From contig NW_002476426.1 in the NCBI RefSeq assembly GCF_000189635.1, positions 744,001-808,000 of the forward strand: DNA of 64,000 nucleotides, written 5' to 3'. The notes beneath the pieces are model-generated. The model made no database searches, was not told where the DNA came from, and saw nothing but the letters and a program-made list of their open reading frames with translations. A program made the translations under genes and the position numbers. Source of the DNA: Tetrahymena thermophila SB210 (taxonomy: Eukaryota > Ciliophora > Oligohymenophorea > Hymenostomatida > Tetrahymenidae). Below, piece by piece: positions 14,011 through 29,087 of this stretch (its first letter is position 1; each line of letters opens with the position of its first letter).

Positions 14011-15058
14011 ATGGAAGACGCTGGTGAACACTATGAAGAAGAATTCGGCGAAGTATGAGTTAATTTAAACATTTAGTATAGCAATTATTAAATCAAAAAA
14101 GCGAATATGTTTTTAACATATTAACAAGTCGCTTCACTCCTTCTTCAATCATTATTTTTAGATCATCTGAAAACCTTTTAATTGATGACAAATTTTATTA
14201 TTTCAAAAAGTTAGCCGTCGTTTTTGGAGATTTCCATATTCCTATGAGAGCAACCGATATTCCTGAGCAATTCAAGGAGCTAATCGTAATTAAAATTAGA
14301 TTATAAAAATTAAAAATGATTTATTTTCAGAATCTTTAACTATATTTTGTTTGTTATGTTAGATTGTTAATTATTTCTTTTACTAATAAAAGCTTCCCAA
14401 CAAGATTTAATACGTTTTATGCACTGGTAATGTTGGATCAAGAGATACTTATGATTGGATAAAATCTATTTCTAATCAATGCCACATTGTTAAAGGTGAT
14501 TTTGATGAAGTAAAGCAGATTTTTAGGTTGAAGACAGATTTTACATTTTATTAAATTATTAATTTAGAATACTGAATACCCTGAATTCAAAGTTGTTACT
14601 ATTGGCTCTTTTAAGATTGCAATTATACATGGCCATCAAGTAAAGATATTGAAAATTAAGCAAATATGTTTTAACTGAGCTTTTATATGTAATTAGATTG
14701 TCCCTTGGGGAGATGAAGAAGCTTTATATAATCAATTAAGAGAATTAGATGCTGATATTTTGATTAGCGGACATACCCATGATCAAATAGCTAGCAAGGT
14801 TGATAAAAAATACATCTTGAATCCTGGTACCATAACAGGTGCTTACAGTCCTTTGAAGAGGTAATTTAATTTAAAATAATTAAATTTATTAAGGATATCT
14901 TAAAAAAGTTTAATCTAATTTATAATTTTTATATTAATAATAGAAATGCCTTGCCTTCATTCTTGCTTCTTGAAATCAAGGATAAACTAATAAATGTTTA
15001 TTTGTATCAATTACAAAATGATGAAATCAAAATTAAGCAAACCACTATTACAAAATGA
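14011..15058 (+). CDS. VPS29: VPS29, retromer subunit
   Basis: This is a six-exon gene: 14011-14052, 14211-14285, 14393-14509, 14568-14639, 14697-14860 and 14944-15058. The exons sum to 585 bases, giving 194 aa, close to the usual 180-190. VPS29 is the phosphoesterase-fold subunit of the retromer cargo-sorting complex that returns receptors from endosomes. The motifs appear in family order: LAVVFGDFHIPMR, LCTGNVGSRDTYDWI, VKGDFDE, IAIIHGHQIVPWGDEEAL, DILISGHTHD and LNPGTITGAYSP. The ends of the phosphoesterase metal-site motifs (GD.H, GN, HGH, GHTH) are present. The N-terminus adds an acidic tail, MEDAGEHYEEEFGE. The first acceptor is chosen because it joins this tail to LAVVFGD in phase; a TAG acceptor earlier in the intron would not. 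The call is firm. Confidence 0.95.
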
Positions 15059-18012
15059 TTATGAAAGAAGAAATGGAATAGCAATTAATATTATTATCTA
15101 CATTATAATTTGGATTTAGATGTATAAGAAAATAGTGAAAGTTAATAAAAAGCATATAGAAATTTTTAGCAAGATTTATATTTTATTTTTAGTATTTTTT
15201 ATTGATATAAATAAATATTTTTATCTTAATTTAAAAAGCATTTAGAATGTTTAAATTAATTTTTTAGAATTATTTTTAATGAATTTAAAATTAATTATTA
15301 TTTTAATAGAATATCAATAAACTATAATCATGATAAGTTGTTGATTAAAAATATACTATAAGGATATTAATTATAAATTAATTGAAAAATTTACACAATA
15401 ATTTTATACAAAATTACAATATTTATTATTTATTTATTAATGTTATTTTTTATCTGATAAAAAAAGATTTAACAAATTTGATAAATTTAAGGATTTAAAA
15501 GAGTTAATTTGGAAGTAATGTTTTATCTTTTTATAAAATTAGTTATTATTTTAATAAATACTAATTACTCTGACAAAACAAAAAAATTTATTGATTAAAG
15601 GTTTAAAATTAAGATTGTTAATTATAAAATAATTTTTTAATTTACAAAATAAAAGTAAATATTTGTGTTTTCATAAATAAAATAAACATAGGTACTGTAA
15701 TAGTTCAAAAAATCAAACAATTTTTAAATAAGCTGTTTTAAATAAAAACAGTACACCTTTTTAAACATAAATTTAATCAAAATATTTTATCATATTTATA
15801 AATTTTCGAAAATTTACATTAATTTTTTTGAATTATTTCTTGGATTGTTAAAATAAATTTAAAATGAAATGTGTCATTAAAAATAAAATATTAATTAAAT
15901 ATCAAAATTTAATTTTTGAGTTAGATTCTAATAAAAAATAATATTTAAAAAATTAAATTAATTTTAATGTAAAGCATGGATTTATTTTTGTTAACTTTAA
16001 TTTAATAAATCAGTCTAAAATTAATTTACTAAAATTTAAATTTTTTTCTAAAATTGACACTCACTTTAATACTTTATACTTCCTCGAACTAATACAAAAT
16101 AATACAAGATTTAACTTATTTGATAATATTGTGATTATGTACTTATTATATAATAAAAAATCTATATATTATATGAATTTCTTTTAAAATTATGAAATTT
16201 AAGTAATAAAATTTACGAATATTAAATTTATCTATTTTTTATTCTCTTTTTAACAATTTCATCAATTTTATTTATTAAAAATGTTTTTTTTTATTTAATA
16301 TATACCATTTTTTATTATCACTTATTTGAAATTAAATAAATTCTTATTAAAATATTTATATAATTTATTTCGTTCAAATTTTATTTTAAGAATAAATATT
16401 TTCAAAATAGTAAATATCCTATTTAATAATAAAATGGCTAAAAAAATCAAATTTTTTTTTTAATATTGGTTCATATTAGAAGATGTTTTGTGAGAAATTA
16501 TTTACAAACTGGTTAGATTATACTTTAAAATAGAAAGTTTTAGTATTCACTAAGACTATTGATATAATAAATAAGGATTTTATTAAATTAATATTCACAC
16601 TAAGTTAACATCTTTATATTACAAAACTTCTAATTTTTTTATTCATTTCATCAATAAATAAAATAAAATTTATTTAATTTTAAATGAATGTATAAAAATG
16701 TAGTAGATTTGGATTAATTTTTTTTGAAAGCAGCACCGTTAAGTAATTATTATGAGTAACAGATATTTTCTTGTTTATTGAAATCAAGTCTTTTTTTAAA
16801 ATATTTATAAATATAGTTTATACAGAAAAGGAGTGGATAGTTTTACAAATAAATTCTATTTATAAAAATTAATTTACTAATTATATATTTATCTAAAAAT
16901 AATTTCATAAAAAGTTTATTTAAAGTTTCAAATACAAATTAATCTATAATCTATTATTATTGTGGGATTTTTATAAAAACAATTTGATAATTGATGATTT
17001 GAAAGAGTCAAATAGTTGTTTCCAAAAACCTACTTTCTGATATTAAAAATATTTAAATTTTTTTGTTATTATGATTAAGAAATTAATAATAAATAAACAC
17101 TTCTATTTAAAAAGATTTAAATTTTTTGAACCGAATTTTAATTATCATATTTAGAATACAAAATTGATTTAAATTTATTTACATAAAATTAAGTATTTTC
17201 AATTTGATGAAATTAAATTTTTGTCTCAAAAAATGTAAGATAAATTTAAGTTAAAAATAGTAATCATGAATGAAAGAAATTTTATGTATACTGGCAACAT
17301 TAGGGACAAATAAATTTTGAAAGAGGCAAAAATTTACTAATGAATTTAAAAAATAATAATAGCAATACTTAGAAATATAAAAGGAATGCAAGTTAATTAA
17401 TTGCTTATGGGGTCATTTAATTAGTACTATTTATATATTTCCTTAATAAAATAAAAGAAACGAATAATAATTACTCTTTTTATTGAGTAAAAATGAATAA
17501 AACAAAAGAGTTTTTAAATAGAAAAAATAGAATGCATAACGATAAATTTTGTTACTTTTTATCATAGTTATCAAGCATGCATGCATGCATTCATATATTT
17601 ATTTATTCAATTTGTTAATTTTGATTCATAAAAATCAAGCTTAGACAATGAATTAATCTATATTTTTTGTTTGTCATTATTTATGTGCCTAGATATTTGA
17701 AGTAAGGAAGATATAAAGAATATTAAAAGTCAAACATTTTTAAGCAAAAAAATAATTAAGTAGAAAAATAAACAATACAAACAAAAACATATCAAAATTT
17801 TCAACTACAAAAGAAAATACTGATATAGTTTAAAAATAACTTCAATTTTTTGCTAAGGAAGCTTACACAAAACCATTCAAACAAAACTATTTCTCCAATT
17901 TACTTGATTAAATAGAATCTGTTGTAAAATCATTTTCAAAATCTAGCCTAAGCTTAAATTATTTGACATTATATCTGATAAACACTTAAACCTAACTCAG
18001 GATTAAGCCATC
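15059..18012. other. Long intergenic gap with GCATGC repeat
   Basis: Almost 3 kb is without a convincing gene. The sequence is extremely A+T-rich with stop codons in all frames. Local features are an alternating GCAT tract at 17576-17590 followed by TTTA/ATTT units. From about 17770 to 18008 a frame different from the next gene stays open and looks partly coding (see findings). The 3' UTR of VPS29 and the 5' UTR of the RING gene must lie here. Confidence 0.55.
17576..17590. repeat. GCAT alternating microsatellite
   Basis: A perfect alternating GCATGCATGCATGCA tract lies in otherwise plain A+T sequence. It is self-complementary and could extrude as a hairpin. No function is implied. Confidence 0.7.
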
Positions 18013-19125
18013 ATGATGCAATCTTTAAATTTAGAAACAAATGCAGACAAATTCTTGTTGTTGTGTTTGATAACACTGTGTTGCTGGGTTCTACTTGCAG
18101 AATTTGATCAACTTATAAAAAATTGCTTAGTTGTCCTTTTGGTTTCAAAACTATATAAGCTTGATGAGCGTATTAACAAGGATGTTGATGCATATTTTAA
18201 TAGCATATTTTCAATGTCTATTCCTATTAAAAAACTAGTTTGCTTTTTTATAATCGTATAAAAGAAAATATGCCATATAATTCTTCTCAATTAGCTGTAT
18301 TGTGAAAGTGTATGGCGCTTCATTGAATTAGCTTTCTGGTCTGAAAAGATGCAGTTTGTAACAATTTTATGCAATGGCTTTGCTTCACACTATTTTATGC
18401 AAGGTTTCTTAGAAGGTAAATTCTGGGTACCTTTCTTGGTTCCTTTACTTTGCTTAGGATGGAATATCTACTTGGTACTACAATCAAACTTTTTGTCAAG
18501 TATTTTATGGCCAGCAGTTATACTTGTTTTCTTATTTCTATTTTGCTATGCAATTATAGCCTACTTCTTAAATTTCACTTATACCTTTTAGACTACCTAT
18601 ATGAGCGACATTGCTGCTTATATTGAATAGCTTGGAAGTTTCCATTTAGCTGTTTAGGTTCTTAAAATATTCAGTGCTGGCTAATTTAGTTTACAATTAA
18701 TAGGGGGACCTTGCATGACTATAATTTGTGTCAACTTTACTGTTGGTGCTTGCCATTATCCTGAATAGTTTTTCATTAAATCACTTGCCTAAAGTTATTA
18801 GCAAGATGATTGTGCAATCTGTCTAGATAAGCTTGATTAAAAACCAGCAATCACGATAACTCTGACAGGATGTTTCCACTTTTTCCATGTTGATTGTCTA
18901 GATAGTTGGACATCTTAAAAGAAAAAGACTTGTCCTCTATGTAGAACTTTTATAGAAGACGATGACGATGATAATTGCTGTAACACTGGAAATCAAAATA
19001 ACTCTTAATAATATACAAATAGCAATAGCATAGTCCACCACCAAAACAATAATTAATTACAAAACCCATCAATTTAAGATTAAAATAGTGAAATTTAAAG
19101 CAATTAATTAGCTGTATCTTAGTGA
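18013..19125 (+). CDS. Multi-pass membrane RING-H2 finger protein
   Basis: An uninterrupted frame of 371 codons (370 aa) runs from ATG ATG at 18013 to TGA 19123-19125. The N-terminal two thirds hold several hydrophobic segments, for example residues 15-30 (FLLLCLITLCCWVLL), 118-150 and 160-190 (VILVFLFLFCYAIIAYFL). A RING finger follows at about residues 265-315: CAICLDKL, then GCFHFFHVDCLDSW, then CPLCR. That is the C-x2-C...C-x-H-x2/3-H-x2-C...C-x2-C arrangement of the H2 type. The C-terminus is an acidic stretch and a Gln/Asn-rich tail. RING-H2 membrane proteins normally act as E3 ubiquitin ligases on endomembranes, but the substrate is unknown. The start is the first ATG in frame; an upstream exon is possible because a neighbouring frame is open just before it. 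Confidence 0.88.
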
Positions 19126-21342
19126 TCTAGATCAGCGCCTATTGAAATAATTAAATTTATCATTATAAATGTATGAAAAGAACGTAAACAACCTTCAAAA
19201 AAAAATCCTGCTTTTCACATCTAAACTAAGAATTAAATAAACTAGATAGATAGATACTATTTATTTTTTAAAGGAAAATTTCTTTGATAAATGACTTGAT
19301 ATATAAGAAATTGCGTCATTTGAAGGAAATTCAAACTATAAAACTAACAAACAAAATATATTAACAATTGGAATGAGAGAGTTAAAATCATAAAAAATTA
19401 ATTGGTCTTTTAATCTATTAATCAACCAATACCATCCTCCTCTTTACCTTATTCTAAATATCAGCTTTGCTTCTTTTTAAAAAATATCTATACAAAAAAT
19501 ATTTCACATTTATTGTGTAGAATACATTTTAATCTTAATTTAAATTAAATATTATATAAAATAGAAAGAAATCTTTGTAAATATAAATATGTATTATCAT
19601 GCCTGCATGCGTTCATTTCTACAATTATTTATAACATAAATCAAAATTTTATTCAATTTTTTAATATTATTCTTTAATATACACTTTTACTACAAAATGG
19701 AGTAGTAATAGATAATCGAAATTTCTTTTTAACTAAAAATAAAAAATTCATAATAAACAAGAACTAAATTGATGAAAAAATTTAATTTATTGTACAGAAA
19801 AACTAGTTTTATCATTAATAATAAAATTCAATTTTTATCAAAAGAAAATGTAAATTAAATATAAAAAATTTCATATGAATTTATCTTAAGCTTTATGAAA
19901 AATTTTTCTATTTTCTTAATTTCTAAAATTTATATCTTAGACAAAAGTGACGCATAGTCTTTTTTCTTTTAAAATTGTGATTTTCCAAAAACTTAAAAAA
20001 AATCACTCATAATTAATAAACAGTCATAATTATGAATAATATACAAATAAATTATCATTTTCATATACATTATTATCTCTAAAATTTAACACATGTTTTT
20101 AGAAAATTTTACATTTTTCCTTTTCTATTTTCAAAGTGTAAATAAAATTCATAAAATACATCATAAATAAGTTAAAAAGGCTTAAATAATCTTTAGTAAT
20201 TACGGCTTCTATATTTGTGAGCTAAAAAGGTTTTTTATCAAAAATATTACATATGAATTTGTATTATTTTAAGTGTATTTTTTTTATTTCCTAAATTACT
20301 TTGATTTACATTTTAGGACTAAAGTGATGCACAGTTTCTTTTCATCTGAAATTTTTATTTCGTTATATTAAATAAAGTATACAAGGTATAAAAAATATCT
20401 AAAAATTATGCTAAGATTATTTTCTTAAGATTTATTTATATCAATATCTTATTCATGCTTTATAAAATTCGAAGATATTTTTTTCACTTTTACATCAAAA
20501 ATATAACATCTATGTCTATAAAAATAAAAAATTTTAAAATCTTAATTTAATTATGCATTTACTATAAGCTTCTCAATAAAATATGCAAACTCTCTAAATA
20601 AGTATAAAAATATATAAGGTCTTTTGATAACTAATTATATGAGAATAAAATACCACCACAAAATTAAAATCTAATAATAATTTAATGCTATTTTAAATTC
20701 CTCATCTTTTAACAAAAAATAATTAAAAAAATATAAATTTATTGTTTTTTCATTTTATTTTAAATAGATTAATTAAATGAGAAAACAAATAAAATCATTT
20801 GAAAAACTTCTTAAGTAGAAACTTAATTTTTAGTATTCAAATTTTTGTATTTGATTAAAAAAATTATTTGAATGGCAATATTAAGTTATAATAAATACAA
20901 TTTTAGCAAATATGTATTAATTAAAATACACCCTTCATAATATAAATTATAAAATTTTTAATTAATTAAAAATGATTGGTCTTAATTAATATTTAAAACT
21001 TATTTATTAGGTTCGTAAAAATATTTAGAAAATATAATAAAACTGAGAATTAACTTTTAAATAGTTATTATGTTATTAGAAAAATAAAGAATTTATGAAA
21101 TAAAGATATATAGGAATATGTATGTAATTATTTTATAAACAAGATTAATTATATTGTTTGACTAAGTAAGTATAATTTAAAATAAAGTTGAAGATTCTTT
21201 TTTATATATTTTTAATTATTGCACCTTCTATTAGTTAATTAAATAACTAAAAACCCTTTAATTCATTTTCATACAAAATATTTTATTTTCTCCAATCAAA
21301 TTTTATTTTGTATTATTCTATTGTTTAAATCTATAAAATAGC
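19126..21342. other. Intergenic gap with diverged direct repeat
   Basis: About 2.2 kb lies between the convergent RING and PIBF1 genes. I see no gene. Two related stretches, about 19861-19975 and 20238-20355, share a common order of short matches (CATATGAATTT, TTAAG, TTTCTAAA/TTCCTAAA, AAAGTGA.GCA.AGT). They look like an old direct duplication with a spacing of roughly 375 bases. Confidence 0.5.
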
Positions 21343-24300
21343 TCACTTATTTAATTTAGATTTAAGTTTACTAGCCCAAGCTGGAATTCCAGATTAGCTA
21401 CTTTGAACTTAATTATACGCACTTTAATATTAAGAGGTATTTTAATCTACTAAAAATTATGATAAAAAATATTTGTTATTTATTAATAATCTAAAAATAT
21501 GAATGAATTTAATTTACCTCTGCTAGCATTTAAATCTGCTGATTTTTTAGGAATTGTTTTTGTGTTCTAGCTATATTATATAGGATCTATATTAGGCTTG
21601 TTTGATAATATTTCATGTATTTCTTGTAATATATCTCTAACATTTGATTAGACATTATCTTTATCTGCTTAAGCTAATCTGATTAATAGAGTTTATATAT
21701 TTTAAATATTTTCTCTTCTTATTAGAAGTTTCTTAACATCCCCTTCTACACGCTCGTATTACTAACCAAAAAATTAAATTAGAAAATAGTTGAAATCAAT
21801 AATTAATTTACTTCTCTTAAAACATTGTATTCTGCTTTTAAATTTTAGTAGTCTTAGTCTGACTTTTTAAGTGATTGCTTGTATTATAAAATTTCTTTTT
21901 CTTTTTCTTCGATTTATGATATAACAAATGAGTATCTTTTTTATAAATTTGTTAATTAGACATTAAAATAAGATAAAATAATTTTTTTACGGTTAACTTG
22001 ATCTGTCTACCAACTCTCTTGTAATTCTAAGTTCTTCCTATGCTTTTTCTAATTCCTCTGTCTTTAACTTGAGTTATGACTAAAGCAACTCTGTCTCCTT
22101 TTATTTAGCCTATAATCTTTGGGCAAGATTGATAGCCTATCTGATTCTTCTTTTGTTTGATGTAGGGGCACTTTAAATTGTTTGCATGTATATGTTATCA
22201 GGATCATGTGGATTAGAGCTTCCAGCTATTTAAATTATTTAATAAAATTGAAAATTAATATTGATTGATTTGACTATTTTAGTATAAAATAAATTTACCT
22301 AATCCCATAACTGCATCATCTATTTCCTTCTCCATAAGTTCATAGTTTCTAAGTTACTCCTTGGAAACTGCTAACTCTGCCTTAAGCTATGCATATTCTT
22401 CTTTTTGAGAATTTTCAGCCTTTTTTAAATAAAATACTTAAGATTAGAGAATTATTACAAGATTAAAATTTACTTTGTAGTATTCTTGTCTTAAGACTAT
22501 CATCTTTTCTCTTAACATTTCATTTTCTAACCTTTAAGCTTTGATATTTGTTAGATTTTCTTCATACAAATTAGAAATTCTTTCAAGTTCTTCTGATTTA
22601 AGTCTCACCTAAATTCTCAATTCAGCCATATCACTTTCAACTCTTTTTTGCAAAGTTCTATTTTCTATTAAAAGACCTTCATAAGCACTCTATTTTTCAC
22701 GTAGCTATCCAGTCAAACTCTCACTTTTGATATCTACTTCTTCTTTAGCATCTCTTAAGAAGCGAATTTGCTTTTCATAAATTTCAACCAAATTATTTTT
22801 AGTTGTTTCTATTTCGAAAGCATGCTTTTCTCTAAGTTCAGAGATTTCTTTATGAATACGTTTTTCGAAGTCAACTGTAGTTGCATTTTTGTGATTAAGC
22901 AATTAGAACAGATATTCTTAAGCTTAGTCTTTAGCTTCAATTAAATCTTTTTCCAATCTATCAATTCTATCTTCCAAACGTTTATTCTTTTCATGAAGTT
23001 AAATGTTTTCCTTAGTCAAGTAATCCTTATCTTGAACTAAGAGATCATTCTTTCTTCTCAAATCATCAGTAGTCTTGTAAACATCACTCAAAACGTGTTT
23101 TCCATCTGAATCTTAGTTAAAGAAACCAATTTTTTCTTCTAACAATAGCTTTTCTTATTCAACCTGCTTGAATTTTCTCATTAATTCATCATAAGAACTC
23201 TATTAAATTAAAGAATATTTAATATAAAATACAAAATAAAATAAAATTTATTTTACAGCTTTTTCTCTAAAAATATCGAGTTCTTCCTATTGTTTAACAA
23301 GTTCTAACTCCAACATTCTTCTTGCATTGTCATAATTCAAAGTGTGTCTTTTATAATCCTCATCTTTATCATTAAGCATACGATTTGTGTGTTCTAATTC
23401 ACTTAATAATTATGATTGTTTGTCACCGTTTCTTTTAAGCTCATCCCTTAATCTATTAATTTCTTTTTTTTATAATTCACTCTCCTTCTTAAAGGGATAA
23501 ACCATTTCCCAAACATTTACGAGTATCCACTCATTAGTTGGTAAATCTTTTTCAGGCAAATCCTTAATGTATTTTAAAATTATATTGCATTTAAAAATTG
23601 ATATAAAAATTAATTATATACCCTCAAACGAAGGTAGACATTCTCTGGTACTAAACCTGAGAGCATATCTCTAACTTAAGCTAATGCTTCTTTTATTAAA
23701 GGAATTTAGCCTTCAATATGAATAGCCTTGGTTCTTAAATTTTTAATTTCATTCAATAATCTTTCTTCCTCTCTTTTATGATCATTATGAATTATTATCT
23801 TTTCTTAGTCAAATTAAACCTTCATACGTTACACTTCATTGTTCAAAAATTAGTTTTATTTCTCTAGCATACTAATAATTGAGGTATATTTCTAAAATAA
23901 AAATAATTTAAATATTAATTTCGTGTATCAAAAGATATTTTAAAAAAATAAATATAAATATAGCCTCTGATTATACATAAAATTTTAAATTATTCAATTT
24001 TAATTCGTATTACAGCTTTTAAATTGAGAGCATCTAATTCCTAAAGCTAAGCGCTTGTTTAAGATGTAAATCCGATACCAGGTCCATTTACTGGTGGGTT
24101 TTAACTAAATGAATTAGCTTCAGAAGGATGCATTCTTACATGAGTATTGTGTAAAACTATTGGGTTGCTACGAAATGAGACATTTTGAGCTTTTTTATTT
24201 TAAATTTTATTGATATCTATTTCTTGCTTCATGATTCTTGAACTATTAAGAGATTCTCTTAAGCTATCATGCTTTTGGAAAAATATTTAAATTTTATCGT

Positions 24301-24709
24301 TAAAAATTTTTGTTTGAAAATTATGATAAAATGTATATTTAATTTTAAAGTTTATTAAGAGAAACAATTAATTTTACATCAATATCAACTTCACTTTCGC
24401 TAAGAGAAATCCCTCCATTCTCAATTAATTTGAGCTCTTCTTCTGAAAATTGATTTCTATCAATCTTTATAAGGAATAATGGTCAATAATTAAATTCAAC
24501 ACTATAAAAGTTATTTTAATTTATATGCTTCAAATGGCTGAATGAAAAGTTTTAAGAATAATAAATTAATTGGATATCTAAATATATAAATATTATAATA
24601 GGGTTTTGATTGGCTTATCTAAATGTGTTAGAATTGTTTTTATATAATTTATTACATTGTTTTCTTTCATCAACTTTAATAAATCTTATTGCCTGTTAGG
24701 AGCAGCCAT
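21343..24709 (-). CDS. PIBF1: PIBF1/CEP90-like centriolar coiled-coil protein
   Basis: The gene is read leftwards from ATG 24709-24707 (MAAPNRQQDLLKLMKENN) to TGA 21345-21343, with roughly nine small introns and an estimated 850-900 aa. Nearly all of it is coiled coil. Landmarks match animal PIBF1/CEP90 in order. The first is a segment ending in NEWILVNVWEMVYPFKKE (human: ...RFYELVNPLRKE). LVQDKDYLTKENIQL follows, and then FEKRIHKEISELREKH with EIYEKQIRFLRDAKEEV. The last two are YELMEKEIDDAVMGLG and SAPTSNKRRIRQAINLAQRL. In other organisms CEP90 sits at centriolar satellites and distal appendages and is needed for basal-body docking and ciliogenesis. The exon structure between about 24470 and 24650 is unresolved: frames must change there and I could not place a clean GT...AG pair. 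Confidence 0.88.
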
Positions 24710-28152
<3,443 letters not shown>

Positions 28153-28156
28153 TCGA

Positions 28157-28185
28157 GCCAACTGCTTATGGATAGGGCAGTTGGC
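28157..28185 (+). promoter_or_regulatory. Hairpin just after the Sec codon and stop
   Basis: A perfect 9-bp stem joins GCCAACTGC (28157-28165) to GCAGTTGGC (28177-28185) across an 11-base loop. It starts 11 bases after the selenocysteine UGA and 5 bases after the true stop, and it is G+C-rich in an A+T-rich region. A second small hairpin, CGATGA/TCATCG (28185-28198), abuts it. Its position suits a readthrough-promoting (Sec redefinition) element. That role is inferred. Confidence 0.6.
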
Positions 28186-28282
28186 GATGATCTCATCGTC
28201 CCACCTCCATATATTAAAGTATTTTGTTGAAAAGAACATATGACTACACAGATCAAATAAATTCTTGAACATGTCCTATTTT

Positions 28283-28332
28283 GTTGGAGTGCTATTGTTT
28301 CATACAAATTGTGATGAAATAATACCTTCAAC
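28283..28332 (+). promoter_or_regulatory. Long 3' UTR hairpin
   Basis: GTTGGAG (28283-28289) pairs with CTTCAAC near 28326-28332. Above a small internal loop, TATTGTTTCAT pairs with ATGAAATAATA over 11 bp, leaving a 10-base loop containing CAAATTG. It lies between the reductase stop and the SECIS-like fold. It could stabilise the 3' UTR or be an alternative SECIS candidate, since it also has an ATGA and AA-containing loop, but the ATGA falls on the wrong (3') arm. Confidence 0.45.
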
Positions 28333-28345
28333 TGGTAGGAATATA

Positions 28346-28390
28346 ATGATTAGAGAACTCCTAACCTCACTGAGGAGGGTTTTCTATGAG
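28346..28390 (+). promoter_or_regulatory. SECIS-like element in thioredoxin reductase 3' UTR
   Basis: The 5' side carries ATGAT (28346-28350) and the 3' side TGAG (28387-28390), fitting the non-Watson-Crick AUGA/GA quartet of eukaryotic SECIS elements. Between them TAGAGAACTC pairs with GGGTTTTCTA over about 10 bp with G-U wobbles. The top carries an unpaired TAA followed by a CCTC/GAGG ministem, which resembles a type 2 SECIS with its AA in an internal bulge. It sits about 200 bases after the selenocysteine codon. The base-pairing is hand-folded. Confidence 0.7.
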
Positions 28391-29087
28391 GCAAGATTAT
28401 TGATTTTGTTGTAGTTTTAGGTTACTTTTTGGCATAAATACTTTTCTTTCTTTCTTAAAACTTAATAACTCAAATACTAACTATTTTAACAAATGCATAC
28501 GCACATACATACATAATTATTTGTATTAATTAAGATGTTTTCGTTGAACTAAATAACTATAATACATTAATTTAATTCTTCTTCATTTAATCTATTATTG
28601 AAAATGTTTGTTTACATTAAATCGGAAATAATAAATATATTTTACTTGTTTCTTCAACTCAGTTAGTTCCTTTTAGTCGTTTGATATACTGTTATAATTA
28701 ATAAAAATATGATTAAATATTAGCTTTATATTATTAACATTAAATTTTGATTGATTTGAAAAAGAAACGCTTAAGAAATACCAAATAATTATATTGATTA
28801 TTATAATTATCTTAATATACAATTAGATAGCAATTACTGATTTTAAAGCTAAAATTTTAGAAGCTTTTACTATTTATAAAGAGAATTATAATAGATTTTA
28901 TTTCAGTATTAAGAATAAATTTTATTAGCTTTTACCACTCTTAGATAATTTAAAGATTTTTAGAAAGATATAAAATAATTCAGATAGATGACAAGCGTAC
29001 ATTTTAAATCAATTTAGTTGATTTACAATCAATTTATTTAAATATTTTAAATGAAATTAGAAAGAAAAAAAATATGCACCAATTAAA
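28391..29087. other. Intergenic gap after the reductase
   Basis: About 700 bases hold the rest of the reductase 3' region and the upstream region of the TPR gene. The sequence is A+T-rich, TGA is frequent, and no ORF or defined motif is visible. Confidence 0.55.
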
